DNA of 64,000 nucleotides from Phoronis australis (lineage: Eukaryota > Phoronida > Phoronidae), in assembly GCA_002633005.1 (NCBI GenBank), contig NMRA01000986.1, positions 2,411-66,410 on the forward strand, read 5' to 3'. Shown here in pieces: positions 46,568-58,807 of the stretch. Made by a program: the position numbers and the translations under genes. Positions within the stretch are counted from its first letter, which is position 1, and each line of letters starts with the position of its first letter. The notes beneath the pieces were generated by a model. That model searched no databases. It saw nothing but the letters and a program-made list of their open reading frames with translations, and was not told the origin of the DNA.

Positions 46568-47805
46568 TCATTCCTAGAAAACAGTCGCCCAGACATCTGG
46601 GTATACTGCTAGATGAAAAACTCTCATTCACCCCTCACGTTCGGGAGCTCCAACAAAAAACTCAGGAACTAATTAACCCACTTAAGCTTGTCTCTCGTCA
46701 TCTGAATTCTACACATTTAGAAGTTTTGTTCAAATCCTTTGTACTTCCACACATTGATTATTGTGACATTATATATCAGTCTGCCAATACGGGTGCACTC
46801 CAACATTTGGAGAAGTTACTATCAAGCCGCGTTACTCATAACCGGAGCTTACAGGGGATCCAATAGTGTTAAGGTTTTGAATAGTCTCAAGTGGCCCAAA
46901 CTGTCTACTCGACGCAATATTCACATGACCACGTTTACTTTCAAGGTAATAAACAATGTCAACAACGTGTCTGTCAAAAAAATATTTGATCTATATACTA
47001 GACAAGGCCATCGTAGTGATTTGAGATCCTCCACCCCATATGCAATTCCTCCGTCGTTCAGTCAGGCATTCAGAAGGTCTACAGTCATGATGTGCATCAA
47101 CAACTGGAATTCTCTTCCAGTCTCTGTTAAGGAAAGCAACTCTTTTACGAGTATAAAAAATAATTTTAGAACTGTTTTTCATAATTTTGATAACTCAACA
47201 CCCTTGACTCAATTCTCCCTTACCCGCGATAACGAAATAGCATTGTACAGATCAAGATGTGGCCTTTTCCTCAACTCTGACAAGTTCAGGCACAACTTTA
47301 GTAATGTATCTCCAAACTGTAAATGTGGTGACCATCAATCTTATCCTCATATTTTCTTCAAATGTCCCCTCATCGAATCCCTGAGAGACTCACTCTTTCG
47401 TGCACTCAATGATAACCAATCAGTTGTTAACGCTCTCAATTCTTGTAATAATATCCCTACTAGAGTTACATTATTACTGAATGGTAGTCCTAACCTTGAC
47501 TTTGTTCTTAACGAATTCCTCCTAGGCAACGTTAGCAAATTTTTATATACCGTTTATCAATATTGTTGCATCTGATTTCCCTACATGAATCTGTAAATAT
47601 TTTTGTTTTTATATATCTGTAATAGCATGTCTAAGTATTGGAATACTTATTTTAGATACTACTTAATTGTATATACCTCTATGTATATAAGTTTCATTTA
47701 TGAATTGTTTACAACCCAGATATAATGCTTCGCGGTTTCTGGGTTTGTTATTATTTCTTTGTATGTTCTGTGTACCCTTCAATAAATATATATCACAGTG
47801 AAAAA
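46568..47805 (+). mobile_element. 5'-truncated LINE (non-LTR retrotransposon) with target-site duplications
   Basis: This is the 3' part of a non-LTR element of the general CR1/L2/Jockey type. It starts abruptly inside the reverse-transcriptase gene, keeps the whole C-terminal region, has an AT-rich 3' UTR with AATAAA at 47781, and ends in a short A-run. It is bounded by a perfect 12 bp direct repeat (46556-46567 and 47806-47817). 5' truncation, an A-rich 3' end and a 12 bp duplication are the hallmarks of target-primed reverse transcription. The intact boundaries suggest a fairly young insertion. Confidence 0.9.
46573..47575 (+). pseudogene. Reverse transcriptase C-terminal part with one frameshift
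   Basis: The first frame reads RHLGILLDEKLSFTPHVREL (46591 on) and later FKSFVLPHIDYCDIIYQSAN. This is the thumb-region signature LG..LD..LSF..H and (V/L)LPH(I/L)DYCD of LINE reverse transcriptases. Homology then jumps to the next frame near 46815-46820, where QAALLITGAYRG continues it, so one frameshift separates the two halves. The second frame is open to TGA at 47573-47575. It holds the WN.LP...(K/R)...S...FK-type block (NNWNSLPVSVKESNSFTSIK) and a terminal CKCGDHQSYPHIFFKCP zinc knuckle. The N-terminal half of the polymerase, the YxDD active site and the endonuclease are absent by truncation. Confidence 0.9.
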
Positions 47806-47817
47806 AAGTGTAACACA
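47806..47817. repeat. Right target-site duplication of the LINE
   Basis: AAGTGTAACACA follows the terminal A-run. Its first A residues could also belong to the tail, so the true duplication may be 10-12 bp. Confidence 0.85.
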
Positions 47818-48014
47818 AGACGAGCTGAAGAAAGACGTTTGTATGAACAACACGTGAAGTTACAGAGTTAGTCGGAACCCAAGTGTGATAGATGACTGCT
47901 TGCAAAGATACTCTATAATATACTATAATGTCTTTGCAACTTGACCGAAAAGACAAACAATCAAGACGTTACATGTATTTTACTGGTTAGCCCGGTGCCC
48001 GACCATGGTTACGA

Positions 48015-48195
48015 CATCTACCAAAGGCGTGAAGAAAGCGTGAGGTAAGCGTTAACGAGGCGTGAGGAAGGCGTTAACTAAACCGGGGGTAAGCATGAGG
48101 ACTACCCGGAGAGTAGGCGTGAGGCGACCGTGACTGATTTCTGTCACGCCTGCGTTCCGGTTGCGCTCCGGTCTGGCCAGCGTGAGGTAACTCGG
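48015..48195. repeat. GGCGTGA-rich array, right member
   Basis: About six CGTGA and several GCGTTA words lie in 170 bp, followed by GCTCCGGTCTGGCCA. It shares CCGGAGAGT-AGGCGTGA...ACCGTGAC with the left member 2.4 kb upstream. The pair may be the subterminal regions of one element into which the LINE later inserted, or two copies of one repeat. Confidence 0.6.
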
Positions 48196-50188
48196 ACGAA
48201 GTCTAAAAATTCATTGGTTGTACTGTAGCGTTGTGGCCAGCATATGAATTGGGCGGGTATCTTAGCTGAGAGGCCTTTCGCAGGTACAGTGTACACGTAA
48301 GGTTTGTATTTCAGGGCCGTAGGAGGCAGGGGTGGAGGGGGAGGAAGTGCCCCCCCCCCCAATTTTTTCAGGCGTCATGGTTAAACCGTGGCAACCGACA
48401 TAGGCATAGTGCCGGGGACAGTCGAGAAAAGAATGACTGCGAATACATCTACGGATAAGAGAGGAAATTCAAGCGAATATTTTACAACTTAGTATCAGTG
48501 TATGCTTTAGTTTTTGATGGCCCAGGCCATAATATTGTTGTTAGGCGGTGTCATCCAAACGTACTTGAAAACATGCATCTAATGATTCATATTTGTAGTT
48601 CGAAAATCAGAGAAAATTGTGAATTAAATATGACAATTTTGCGAATGTAAAACTATGTTTTCCGGAGGACCCTATTTGGAAAAGTGTAAAGGAAACAGCT
48701 GTAGCTCTTTTTGTTTTTTTTTCTCGAAATTGTAATGTATATCACTTGAGAAAAATTGATGACCTGAAAGATAATATCACTTGTTGCCCATCTCCAGAAC
48801 TTTGAAAATATATTTTTTTTAATATTTAGAGGCCATCCCCTGAAAGGGGAAATTGTCGACACTCAAGTGGCCACCCTTTTCATGAGTTTCTTGACAAATT
48901 CTTGAGGGGCCGGTCACGGAGAGAGGAACCAGTGTTTGAATTGATTTTCTCTATTTTCCTGTTTTTTGTGAGGTCGTTACTCTTATCCCAGTTTAATGAT
49001 GTTTAGCCTTTCATCTTAAGGTAACCCATTTCAGATGGAGCCCTCTCTCGGTGAGGCGGTTCATGGAAATTGTCCCTTCGTCTCCCTATGAATGTAAGTC
49101 TGACACTGCCAAGAATTCACGGAGGGAAGTTAAGATTTAAAATTCATCAAAAACACGAAATAATCGTCCACAGTGCAGCAGTATTAAGACACTACACTCA
49201 ATCAACCGAAAGTGCCCTTTCGCTGTGTGATGAATCTTTGAACGCAATTGTCACGCCCTTAATGCTGGGAGTTAAGCCCAGTGACCTCTTACTAGGATCT
49301 GCCAATTATTGTGCTTTGTGAACCTCTTCATTCTTCGTGCCATGGGCATTGTATCTGGGCTGTGTTTCGTGCCGTCTTTACCACGTTATAATAAATTTAT
49401 TGTAATATCCAGAAGGCAGCTTACCTAAGCCTAAAAAACGATTGACATACCAACCTGGACTCACCAAGCCAGCGCTGTTTAGTGAGTGTTTACTTTTTGT
49501 GTGGTTCTCAGTTGTTTGAAACAGTGTTTGCTGGTGTGTGCAGGTGCCTTCTCCGATCAATCCAGGTTCGACTACGGAACTGTGATTTGAGTTGTCAATT
49601 TGAATCCACGGTGGGACATAATAATCCACCCTCCGGCATGGATCCTACAACAGTGATGTCCATCAAATCAAAATCTAAAACCTGCAGCAAGGGGTGTGCT
49701 CAATATGGAACATATTTTATCTTCAAATACCAACAAGGATACCTTATATATGCTTATATAAAATGTGGCAACATGTTCCAACTTTGGACGAGACCTTGGC
49801 ATTTGCTTCACTTATCGGGAAAAGCTCTAGTTACTATTCCAGAACGTTGGCAACCTGGCCTCTGATCACGAAGCAGCTGACACCGAAATGCTTTTCATGC
49901 AAGTTATTCATACACCTGTATGAAAGCGTCACTATTCGAAGTTATTCTTCAGTACAAAATGTGGAAGGAAGAATAACTGCGGACTAACTGATGTTGAGAA
50001 AGCTAATGACAATACATTGTATGTCATCTGACGTCTGCTCAGCTCTGATTGGCTTGCATGTCTTTACAGGTAAGGGTTAGTCTAATTTCATTCAAATTCG
50101 TATGACATATCAGGTTATTCTAAATTTATTTTGATGAAATAAGATTGATTAAACAAAAATCAAAAATCCACTATATGCAAACTTGTTA
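48196..50188. other. Unassigned region
   Basis: No supported gene. Frames at 49070-49321 and 49482-49865 overlap other frames and show no recognisable domain. A C-run of about 13 lies at 48347-48360. Confidence 0.4.
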
Positions 50189-53100
50189 AGAGTCATTGCA
50201 TGAGAAAGTCAGGCAGATGCGGGAACATGACATATCACGGATTTTTTTTTGAAATATAGCTTAGTTTTACTCTTAGGTGGAATGGTCAACACCTAAAATA
50301 ATTTTATTTAAAACATCTAACTTCTTCACAGAAAACTGCCACCTCGAAATTTTTGGCTAGTTTATGGCTTCGGAAACCATCAAATTTTAGCATTTTTGTT
50401 GCATCACTGTGCAAAAACGACAAATAAACAGAAACTATAGAAATTTTTTGTCAACACCATACAAACACAGAAGAAACAGAAAGTGCTCTGGCATTATGGT
50501 TCCAGGGATGTTGATAATATGTAATATATAAAATAAAAAACCTTTAGGTGGTGCAGCATACATTATATTCGTCTGAAACAAGACAATCGCTGTCACATTC
50601 TTGCCAAATTCCATACATCAAGATACTTGGTTGATACAGAACCGCTAGAGGATGCAACAACACTCAGACATGTCCTAAAATTTATGCCGGGCATACTCTC
50701 CTCAGTAATGTAACACATACATCAAATTGCACCCAGATTCATCAAAAGAACTTTGTAAATATTGCAGTGCAGATAAACAATCAAATTGCCACTCCGGGCG
50801 TCTCGGTGATTGCACCCATCAGAAAACCTGTCAGTCGTGATCATCTCAATAGGAACACATGAGCAAAATTTCAGAGCTATCCTCCGAGCAATTTTAAGGA
50901 CATAGCGGCTGCTGGCAGAAAAAAATAATATTTAGTTGCACAGAATGTTTTAAATCAAGCCGAAAATAGCTTCAACACAACAAATATACCATATTGCACG
51001 AAAATACATCAATAAACTTGGTAGATATAGAGGCATACATAAAGAAAACCTAAATTGCCCTTAAGCAGTGCTGTGGTGGCATGCAGGCACAGGTAGGCGC
51101 AACCAACCACCTTTTGGCATTTGAACGTAGTGCCTACGCACCATAAGTTACGCTCAGTGCTCAAGATGATACGGTGGGCTTTGGGCGCCTACTTACCTTA
51201 AAGTTTACCCCTACAACACTGCCATTAAAGGGCACCATAGGAGATCGTCCAATCAACAATCAGTGTCAGTCGTGCTCATCTCAATGGCAATGTTTCTGTA
51301 CAGATTACATAGATACGCCAGGAAGTAGTCCATTGGCATGCTACCAGAACAACAATTGTCAAATACTTTTGAACACCACTACACACCTAATTGTAAGCTG
51401 ATTCCTGTTCACACAAATCAAACACAGCTTTTGCAACCAATAATCAATTCAAAAACTCACGTGACTAAGAATCATATGCATGACTCAGGGAAGAGTGTGT
51501 GAGGACCGTTTAAAGGTAACGAAGCTGGATGCAACACCAGGAGCCATGCTTTTTGGATGGTATCCATGTTTTGTTAAATCACAAAATGAGCTTACAAAAT
51601 CCAAATGCTGTGGTCATAAGTGAGTTGTACTGTTTGAATGGTCTGATTGATGCATTAATCCACGAAAAAAAATCCAGCATAAATTTGTGCGAATGTCCAA
51701 GCCATGGCTGCGTAGGCTGTTGAGTAGCATGTTCCACAACAGCTTCCTTTTTTGTTGGGTTGTAATACAGGTATAAAACATCACACAGCGCATTTCCATG
51801 TTGACAATTAAGTCAACTTGGAACAGTCAGTGGCTAAAATGCACAACAAAAGTTATATGTCAAACTTATGGATTCCGCAACCACTAGTTCCACTGGTTTG
51901 CAATCAGAAGAAGGATTAGCCAAAACCACCCCATCTCCGATCCCATATGCTTTCAAAGCAACCACTTTTCTAGTTGAATTAGGTGACTTAGTTGTAAGCA
52001 TTAGAGCACAAGTCCTTTTTAAAAATCAAATTATGAAAGAATATTCCATTCCATCAAATACTTAACTTTTGTTTCAGACCTCATACACAACTGAAACTAG
52101 TTCTCAGATGGTATGACTAATCACAGTGAGATTTCTGAGAAAAATATGAATTGTTACGTAGCTCACCATCAAATGGGAAGTTAAGTTTACGTAGTCCTGG
52201 GATTGAGTGGTGAACACCCTTTGCATTCCTTGGGCTGCAAACGTACACCTTGGCTTACAACCTAGATACTGTCACATACGGTGCTTTGGACAATCTTTTG
52301 TTCTAACAGGCTGGCCAGTTCCTTTGTCTTTCACACTCCCATTCGTGCCAGATTGCCAATCAACTCCTATTCTTCCAAGTGATCTAGTGCGTTAACACTT
52401 TTCAAGTATTTTACAATATCTTTGTTGTAAGTAACACAGCGGCTCGCTGGCTTTGCCGATTCCCTTCAGAGCATGACCTATTTTCGTGAACCACATTCCG
52501 TTTCTTAGCTAATGTGAATAACGCAATATTTCGCTCAAATAATGCTCGAAGCAATTCTGGTTATCTTGAATAAAATTTAATATGATTTTTTATTACGATT
52601 TACTTCCAATTTGGACCATATTTTTCATATTTTCTGCTTTGCCGCCCTCTATTGGTGGCAGTATGAAACAGGTGGAAGTGGTGAAAGTGCCTTCCCCAAA
52701 GTGTAAATTCGAGAATTAAAGAAGGTGCTGTCCACGGAAAGAACGATATCTTTTCAAAGACGAGAGCTGTAGCTATCACAAAACCCATGTGTGGGTGGTG
52801 TGCGTTTTTGGGCGCTTGAATTACCTAGGCCTCTATATAGGTCTAAATTGGTAACTGTATTTGGCCCGTGGTGGCAAGGCATTCAAACGTTCCTTAAAAA
52901 TGTAAAAATATGTCATTCTGAATTATTTTTGGCATTCTCAGTTTTTATTTTTTAAACTCCCGCAAAGTGGTTTAATACCCATGGAAACATACCGCAATTT
53001 CAACAGTCGCGCACAAGGGGTTAGGTCATTTTTTTCACCCGTTTTAGTTATTCGTTATATATTTACAAACTGACGAATGAAAAAACTAATTTTTATATTT

Positions 53101-53211
53101 TTGTAGCTAATTCACCCCAAGTGATATATGTACCATATCAAATTCAAAATTCGTGACATGTCATGTTCCCATAATATTGCAAATTGCCTGACGTTCTCGT
53201 GCAGTGACTCT
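50189..53211. mobile_element. 3.02 kb element with long terminal inverted repeats
   Basis: The left end reads AGAGTCATTGCATGAGAAAG, then TCAGGCA and GGGAACATGACATATCACGG (50189-50240). The right end, read on the other strand, is AGAGTCACTGCACGAGAACG, then TCAGGCA and GGGAACATGACATGTCACGA. The arms match over about 65 bp, apart from a roughly 10 bp insertion in the right arm and scattered changes. Minus-strand frames inside (for example KVVALKAYGIGDGVVLANPS near 51900-51960 and HSHKFMLDFFSWINASIRPF near 51640-51690) look like decayed coding sequence, but I cannot name the family. No clear target-site duplication was found. Confidence 0.65.
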
Positions 53212-53892
53212 GAATCATTTGTTAATAACAATAACACGCCACTTACACTTGTACAGAATAAATATTTATATACAGTAAATTTCATTGTAAAAACTATATA
53301 AGGGCACCAAACTCGCTTTTGCCAACAAAATTCTTATTGCACTAACACTTTTTGCCGAGCTTAGACAAAGACCATCTGCTTCGAACCCTGGGAATTCCTT
53401 TTTATGACAGAATGAGGATTAGTTGGAAATGGACTTTAATTCTTACCATCTACATAAATTTATTCAGGTGCGGTCCCAAAACAGGTTTTTGTATTCAATC
53501 GTTAAAAGTGAATTTAACACCCCTTTAAATTGATACTGAACGTGATGTGATGATTTTATATACATGTGGTAGTACTTGTGCAATCTTTGGAAAAAAGTGA
53601 ATTGCAGCTGGCATTGTCATATTCAATTTTTCTGAAAGTGTTCCAAGAGCTGGGTGCTGATTTCTAGCTGTCCTAAAGCCTCATCCCTTCTCCCGAATTA
53701 TTTGTGTGCAAATTTTATGGTCAGAATTGACACAGTGTCAATAAAGCGAGATGCAATAGATTTTGTATTCTACATTCACCTGAACAATACTGAGTATCAA
53801 TAACACAATTTAATTTATGAATCATATAAAGTTAGGTAACTACCAAGCAAAGATCCATCGCTAGTTCCATTCATGGTTGGAAAGTTGATGAC

Positions 53893-54117
53893 ACAGTGTT
53901 CATGTTTGCATTTCTACCGAGTCAGTACCGAGTGATGCTTCAAATCAGTAAAGACTACACATGTACAACAAGCCAATGCTCAGTAAAACCTAGCTCCTGT
54001 TTTGTTTTAAATCCGTCGTTCTGCAATCGGTGTTGGTATTTTAACTGCGAGAACAGTGGTCCTACCGATGTTATTTTGGATGATACTGATGGTGATGACG
54101 ATTTTGATGAACTTTAG
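53893..54117 (+). pseudogene. Second cysteine-rich C-terminal fragment ending in an acidic tail
   Basis: The frame ends with CTTSQCSVKPSSCF, then CNRCWYFNCENSG and the acidic tail DDTDGDDDFDEL before TAG. The spaced cysteines followed by C.(N)CENSG and an Asp-rich end resemble the C-termini of CxC-type transposon-like proteins, in the same broad class as 34530-34872 though not a close copy. It lies about 700 bp right of the 50.19-53.21 kb element. It may be a solitary decayed 3' exon. The family link is an inference from cysteine spacing. Confidence 0.4.
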
Positions 54118-57100
54118 AAACATGTGTGTATGACAGAAGCATGTGTTTTCATGAATGTCAGCAAAAATAAGTAAATACGTAAATAATTTGCCTTTGAGCG
54201 AAATTTCTGTAAAATTTTGCAGGAAATGTGTCCAATTTTGGGAAACTATTAAACAGCAGTTTCAATAAATTTCCGAGCTCTATTGACACTTGATTGAGCT
54301 CATGTTCAGGTAGAATTTCAGTAGAACGACATTTTGACTGCTTGCTTTTGAAAAAAACTCTTTTTTTCTAAAACTGACTCATTAAAAAACAGGGTGCGCT
54401 TTTTCTCATTAGTATTGAATATAAAACCTAGAAACCTATATTTCTACTTTGATAAACATTTTGATGAACAACATGCCCTAAACTTATAAAATACTTTAAG
54501 CAGTTTTGTTGTTTCTGTCTGATTCTGAAATGTGAAAGTGATGCTTGCTGTTTTCAATGGGGCAAAGTGCTGTTTTTAATCAAGTAGTCAATAAAATTTG
54601 GTGAAAATGAATTAAATCTTTGAATCAAATATTCTTATCGAAAGAAATGCAAAAGCCTTATGTTGTTACCATACCCTCGTTAGAGTAATTTTCTAAGCGT
54701 TATGAAGACGTAAAAAAATGACAAAATTCATTAAAATTGACTGAAAACCAAATTTCAAAGTCGGTTTCAAGAAAAAAATCTCAATTGGCTTTGTTTGTTT
54801 TCATTTTGAGCACATAGTCATATTGTGTTTTGGTGTAAAACGATGGCTTTACTGGTGTTAAAACTTAAATAACTTTTGACAAAAACGCAAACGGAGCTTT
54901 GAGCTAACCAAATAGGAACAGGAGCGGTTAACTCCAACCAACATTTTAGTTTTAATTTGTAAAAAATGATATAGAACTGTGAGGTTTGTGTTTTATACGT
55001 GTATTTTACACATGTTGTGCAGCACACCAAAGTGAAAAAACTATTGGAATATGAATACATTGTGTGTTTCTATGGTTACAATTAACATCATGGAGTTTTT
55101 ACGTCAGGTAGTTTGCAATTTCTTGCCGGGAGAGTATTTTCAAACTTTGCTTGTGACAAATCGTAAAGAGATAAGTTTTTCAAATTCCTCGATTGTGTCA
55201 ATTGGTACATGTATATTCTGTTTGTAAAACTGACCTGAAACGTAATATGTACGTTTAAGTTACACACTGAGAAGAAGGTAAAATGGACATAATATGTCTA
55301 GTTGTATGGACATGTAAGCATTTTTTATGTTACATCAGATGGTTAGATGTTTTGATATTAAGGTTTGATACTATGGATATTATCTCATTGGTAAATTTTT
55401 GTGCATAGATGCATTCAAACCTACAATTGATGTCTTATTCTTTCTTAAAGTCTATTGCAAAAACGGGAAAAAGTCAGATTTTTCATTTTTTGGCAATACG
55501 GGCGTAACGTAAACATGCCGTAACTCGAAAAAGAACCAAGGTCACACGGGGATTTTTGGCACAGCGTTTGGCAATGTTTTGGGTACTAGAAAGTGGCCTC
55601 AAACTGTAGTTTGTGGATCTGTGCTACGGAAGTTGTTTTCCAAGGCTCTTTTTGATAACACATGAGCTAGGCTTATTTACATAACGACTAGTTTCCAAGT
55701 CCGATAGGAGTTTTTCTGCACTGAACTAAAACAAAAAGATGGTTTCGGAACGAGATAAGTTAGGCTTCACACAGGGTTCAGCTAAAACTCGTGCTTAAAT
55801 AAAATGCAGGTTCTTAACTTGGGTTTTGTTACAACAGACTCAGCCCAAACATGTTTCGAGTATTCAAATAGTTTGTTTCTAGCATCTACTGTGTTACAAG
55901 TAGTAAAATTTTGAAAACATGATTGCCTGCCAGTTATGATAAACGAATTTTTAATACCGTGCATCCAACCATAGTCTACCAAAAGTGTACTCGTAATAGT
56001 AATTTTAACACGGAATGTTGAGCATGTCTTCCCTAAATTTCTTCCAGAAGCTTCATTTAACATATCACTACCTGCGACCACTGGTTATCTGCTATCCAAG
56101 GTGTGAGACTCTCCACTTGTTGGTGACAGTCCTGTTTAGTGAATCTTCGAACTACACACACTGTATTGGGGCAGTGTACTTGCTGGTCACAGTCCCTCGC
56201 GACGCAACACTTGCAGGTCATTTCTTTTACCTCGATTCTTCTCGCTGGTCACAGTCTATGGTGACGCAACACTTCAGGTGATATCTTACTACCCACGAGT
56301 CAATCGACAAGCTCTTGGTTAAGTTCCTGTTCGTTAACCCTTGCCCTTGCCAAGACCCTTTCTAGAATCTTCCGCGAGATGGCTCTGCTGTACAGTTTCC
56401 TCTGTACACTGTAGCAAGACTTTATGCTTCAAGTACTGTAGCTCATCTGAATAACTTCTTGATTTAACACAAATTGTAATATTCTACTAATTTAGCGGTT
56501 GGCTAATTAAAAACACATGATGATAACAAATCGTGTCATTGGCTGTTACGGTTTGTAAACACCATCTAAAAATAGATTTTGACGTCAAAGTACATAAGCA
56601 CAAATTTTGGGTAACTTAAAATGGATCAATTCTTACTAAATACTTAATCAATATTTATTTTGACAAAACCCCAACTGTTTACATTCTCTTTGAGAAGCAA
56701 AACTCTGATGTTCAAATCCTCGCTTTGAAACCGTATATTGGACAGGATTTGATTATGTAATCAGCTTTCATCATTGACGTACCAGATGAGTATTAATTGG
56801 GAATTTTTCCTCAGGTCAGCGTTCTTGTACATAAGTCTCTCCCTCAACAAAAAGTCAACATACATGTAGCCTATTTTTTAGTGTTCACAACGTCATTGCC
56901 CTGAAACTTGAATCATAGTTCTCTGTAGTTAAACAATACCACATTGCCGTCTGACAGTTTGTGTGGCATGTTTGTTGACCACTGCTTCCCGATAATGTCT
57001 CTTTACAACTATATGCGTTTGTATAATCCCCTCTTAAAGCACCCTTCCAGGCCTATGATTTCAAAGGACAATACCAGGTCCTCCACTTTTCAAAAGTAAC

Positions 57101-57837
57101 TCGAAATATCTGAGATTCGATTCATGCGGCTATACACTGTTTTAAAGTAATGTGCAAAAACTCATGAAACTTCACCAAATAAACCCATTGAATAGAAAAA
57201 GATGCTAAAAACTAAAATCAATTTTGGAACTATAAAGGCTAGCAAAATGACTGAAATGAAAGGAAATTTAATTTGCCACTACTTGGAATCAAAAGACCAA
57301 ATCGGCTAACACGATCCTGCAATGACACATGACCCGAATTTTGTGTTTAATCAAACGTCAATTAGAACAAGGACTCAGCAGTTTGCTTTTGCATTGAATG
57401 CAAATATTCGTCCGAAAAAAGAAAATATTAGTTATTTTTAGGATCACCAGATGTAAAGGAAAGAACACGAAAAATAAACACTGTACATTTGCGTTTTAAG
57501 TGGACGCAAACGAAGATTCTTCTGAAGTGCTTGACAAGGAAAGAAACTGAAAATGAGAGCTTATAAACTTAATCACGTATAACAAGAAAAGGACGAGGAA
57601 ACTGATGCAGCATACATGTATAAGCGCAAAGGAGACTCACAGCTGGGAAATGGTCGTCTCTAGTAAGGGAAATAGCGGAAAATAAACGAAGACTACGTAC
57701 CAGTGGTGTCATCATGAACTCACATATTTTCTGTCAAACATTTGAAAAGTAAATGTACATTTGATGGCAAAAAACAAATACTCTTTAATAACTTTACCAT
57801 ATTCAACCTTCACAGTGATTTCATTCAAACATTTCAG
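54118..57837. other. Intergenic region, nothing recognised
   Basis: AT-rich DNA with many short homopolymer runs and no supported exon, RNA gene or element boundary. Around 56100-56230 a GGTGACAGTC / GGTCACAGTC word recurs three times beside CTTG and GACGCAACACTT blocks, a small degenerate repeat. Confidence 0.4.
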
Positions 57838-58116
57838 TTTGTTGTGCCAAATTTTAATAGCAAATCGATCATTTATTGGGACAGTGCCTCTGCAAAGTTT
57901 ACAAGTTTGTTAACACTGAAAAGGTCTTCGAGTAAGGACTCTCTGAACCCCATGAACAAGTGGATGAGGGAAATTATAATGCAACTGCATGGACCATCAG
58001 CTCACAAACTGTCAGTTGAAGGTGAATTGGATTTGGTGAAACTGAGAAAGGGATTGTTAAACATTGACCCTTCTCATAGATTCCGCAGGTCGGAAAGTGC
58101 TGTTATTAACATTTAG
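57838..58116 (+). CDS. Unidentified terminal exon
   Basis: An open frame of 92 codons ends at TAG 58114-58116. It has two usable acceptors: 57816 after CTTCACAG (phase 2) and 57838 after ACATTTCAG (phase 0). The translation starts FVVPNFNSKSIIYWDSASAK and ends GLLNIDPSHRFRRSESAVIN, with a helical middle (MNKWMREIIMQLHGPS). Composition and codon use look coding. No membrane segment or known motif is visible, and I do not recognise the family. The MITE at 58214 lies about 100 bp downstream, in what would be 3' UTR or flank. Confidence 0.45.
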   Translation, partial: FVVPNFNSKSIIYWDSASAKFTSLLTLKRSSSKDSLNPMNKWMREIIMQLHGPSAHKLSVEGELDLVKLRKGLLNIDPSHRFRRSESAVINI

Positions 58117-58203
58117 TTTCATGGATAATTTTATGCTGTTTTGAGAGGTCAGAAGATGTGACCTCGCAGGAGTGTGGTTTTAAACAATGTAAGACGAGAC
58201 CTT

Positions 58204-58213
58204 TTAGGAAAAG
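58204..58213. repeat. Left candidate target-site duplication of the 594 bp MITE
   Basis: TTAGGAAAAG, identical to 58808-58817, directly adjacent to the inverted repeat. Confidence 0.7.
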
Positions 58214-58807
58214 CTCAGTGGTTCCCTGCGTGCCGCTAGGTGGGGCGGTAGCCGCGCCAGCACGCCGGTATCACTTAATTTTCCTCGGGAATGTTTTCCC
58301 CCCGTTTTTCTGATTGGCTAGTCGAATTTTCCACAAGCAGCGCTTTACGCAAACAAACTGGGATGACTGATGGACTGAAATTTAAATGTGGTCTGTTGTA
58401 CAGACAAACCGGTGCTTAAAATTTATGTTCAGGAAATGTGAAGCCTTTAAATTATGACTGCGCCTTTTCGGAATGCATCTTTCTACTGTCGATGACGTTT
58501 GTTTAGTATAGTTTCCTGTATTTATAAAGTATGAATAACACACCGGTTAAATCGGCCAGATATGTGTTTACGGTATTGTACATGTATGTGCTTGAAGCAC
58601 GCGGCTATTAAACATCACTGCAGAAACAAAATAGTTGCTGCGACGCCACTTGCATGACAAACCTAAAAATCGTTCCACAGTCCGCCATTTTCACGGAGTT
58701 GTAAAGCTAACGAATGACTGCCGAGGTTACATCGACCAATGCTAAAGGACGTGCCACTGCGAGATACCTGCGTTTTGGCTGGGCTATGCACGCAGGGAAC
58801 CAATGTG
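58214..58807. mobile_element. 594 bp MITE with 20 bp terminal inverted repeats
   Basis: The left end CTCAGTGGTTCCCTGCGTGC and the complement of the right end CACATTGGTTCCCTGCGTGC match at 18 of 20 positions. The element is flanked by a perfect 10 bp direct repeat (58204-58213 and 58808-58817). A 9-10 bp duplication is typical of Mutator-like elements, while the CAGTGGTTCCC-like terminus recalls hAT. The superfamily is therefore open. There is no transposase frame. An interior segment near 58673-58737 is shared, in reverse, with 44737-44796, so the family is multicopy. Confidence 0.8.

Noticed and set aside
46739-46815. N-terminal 26 residues of the 278-codon frame, including its ATG
   Set aside because: This part is out of frame relative to the reverse transcriptase. 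The true coding frame here is the adjacent one, before the frameshift near 46815-46820.
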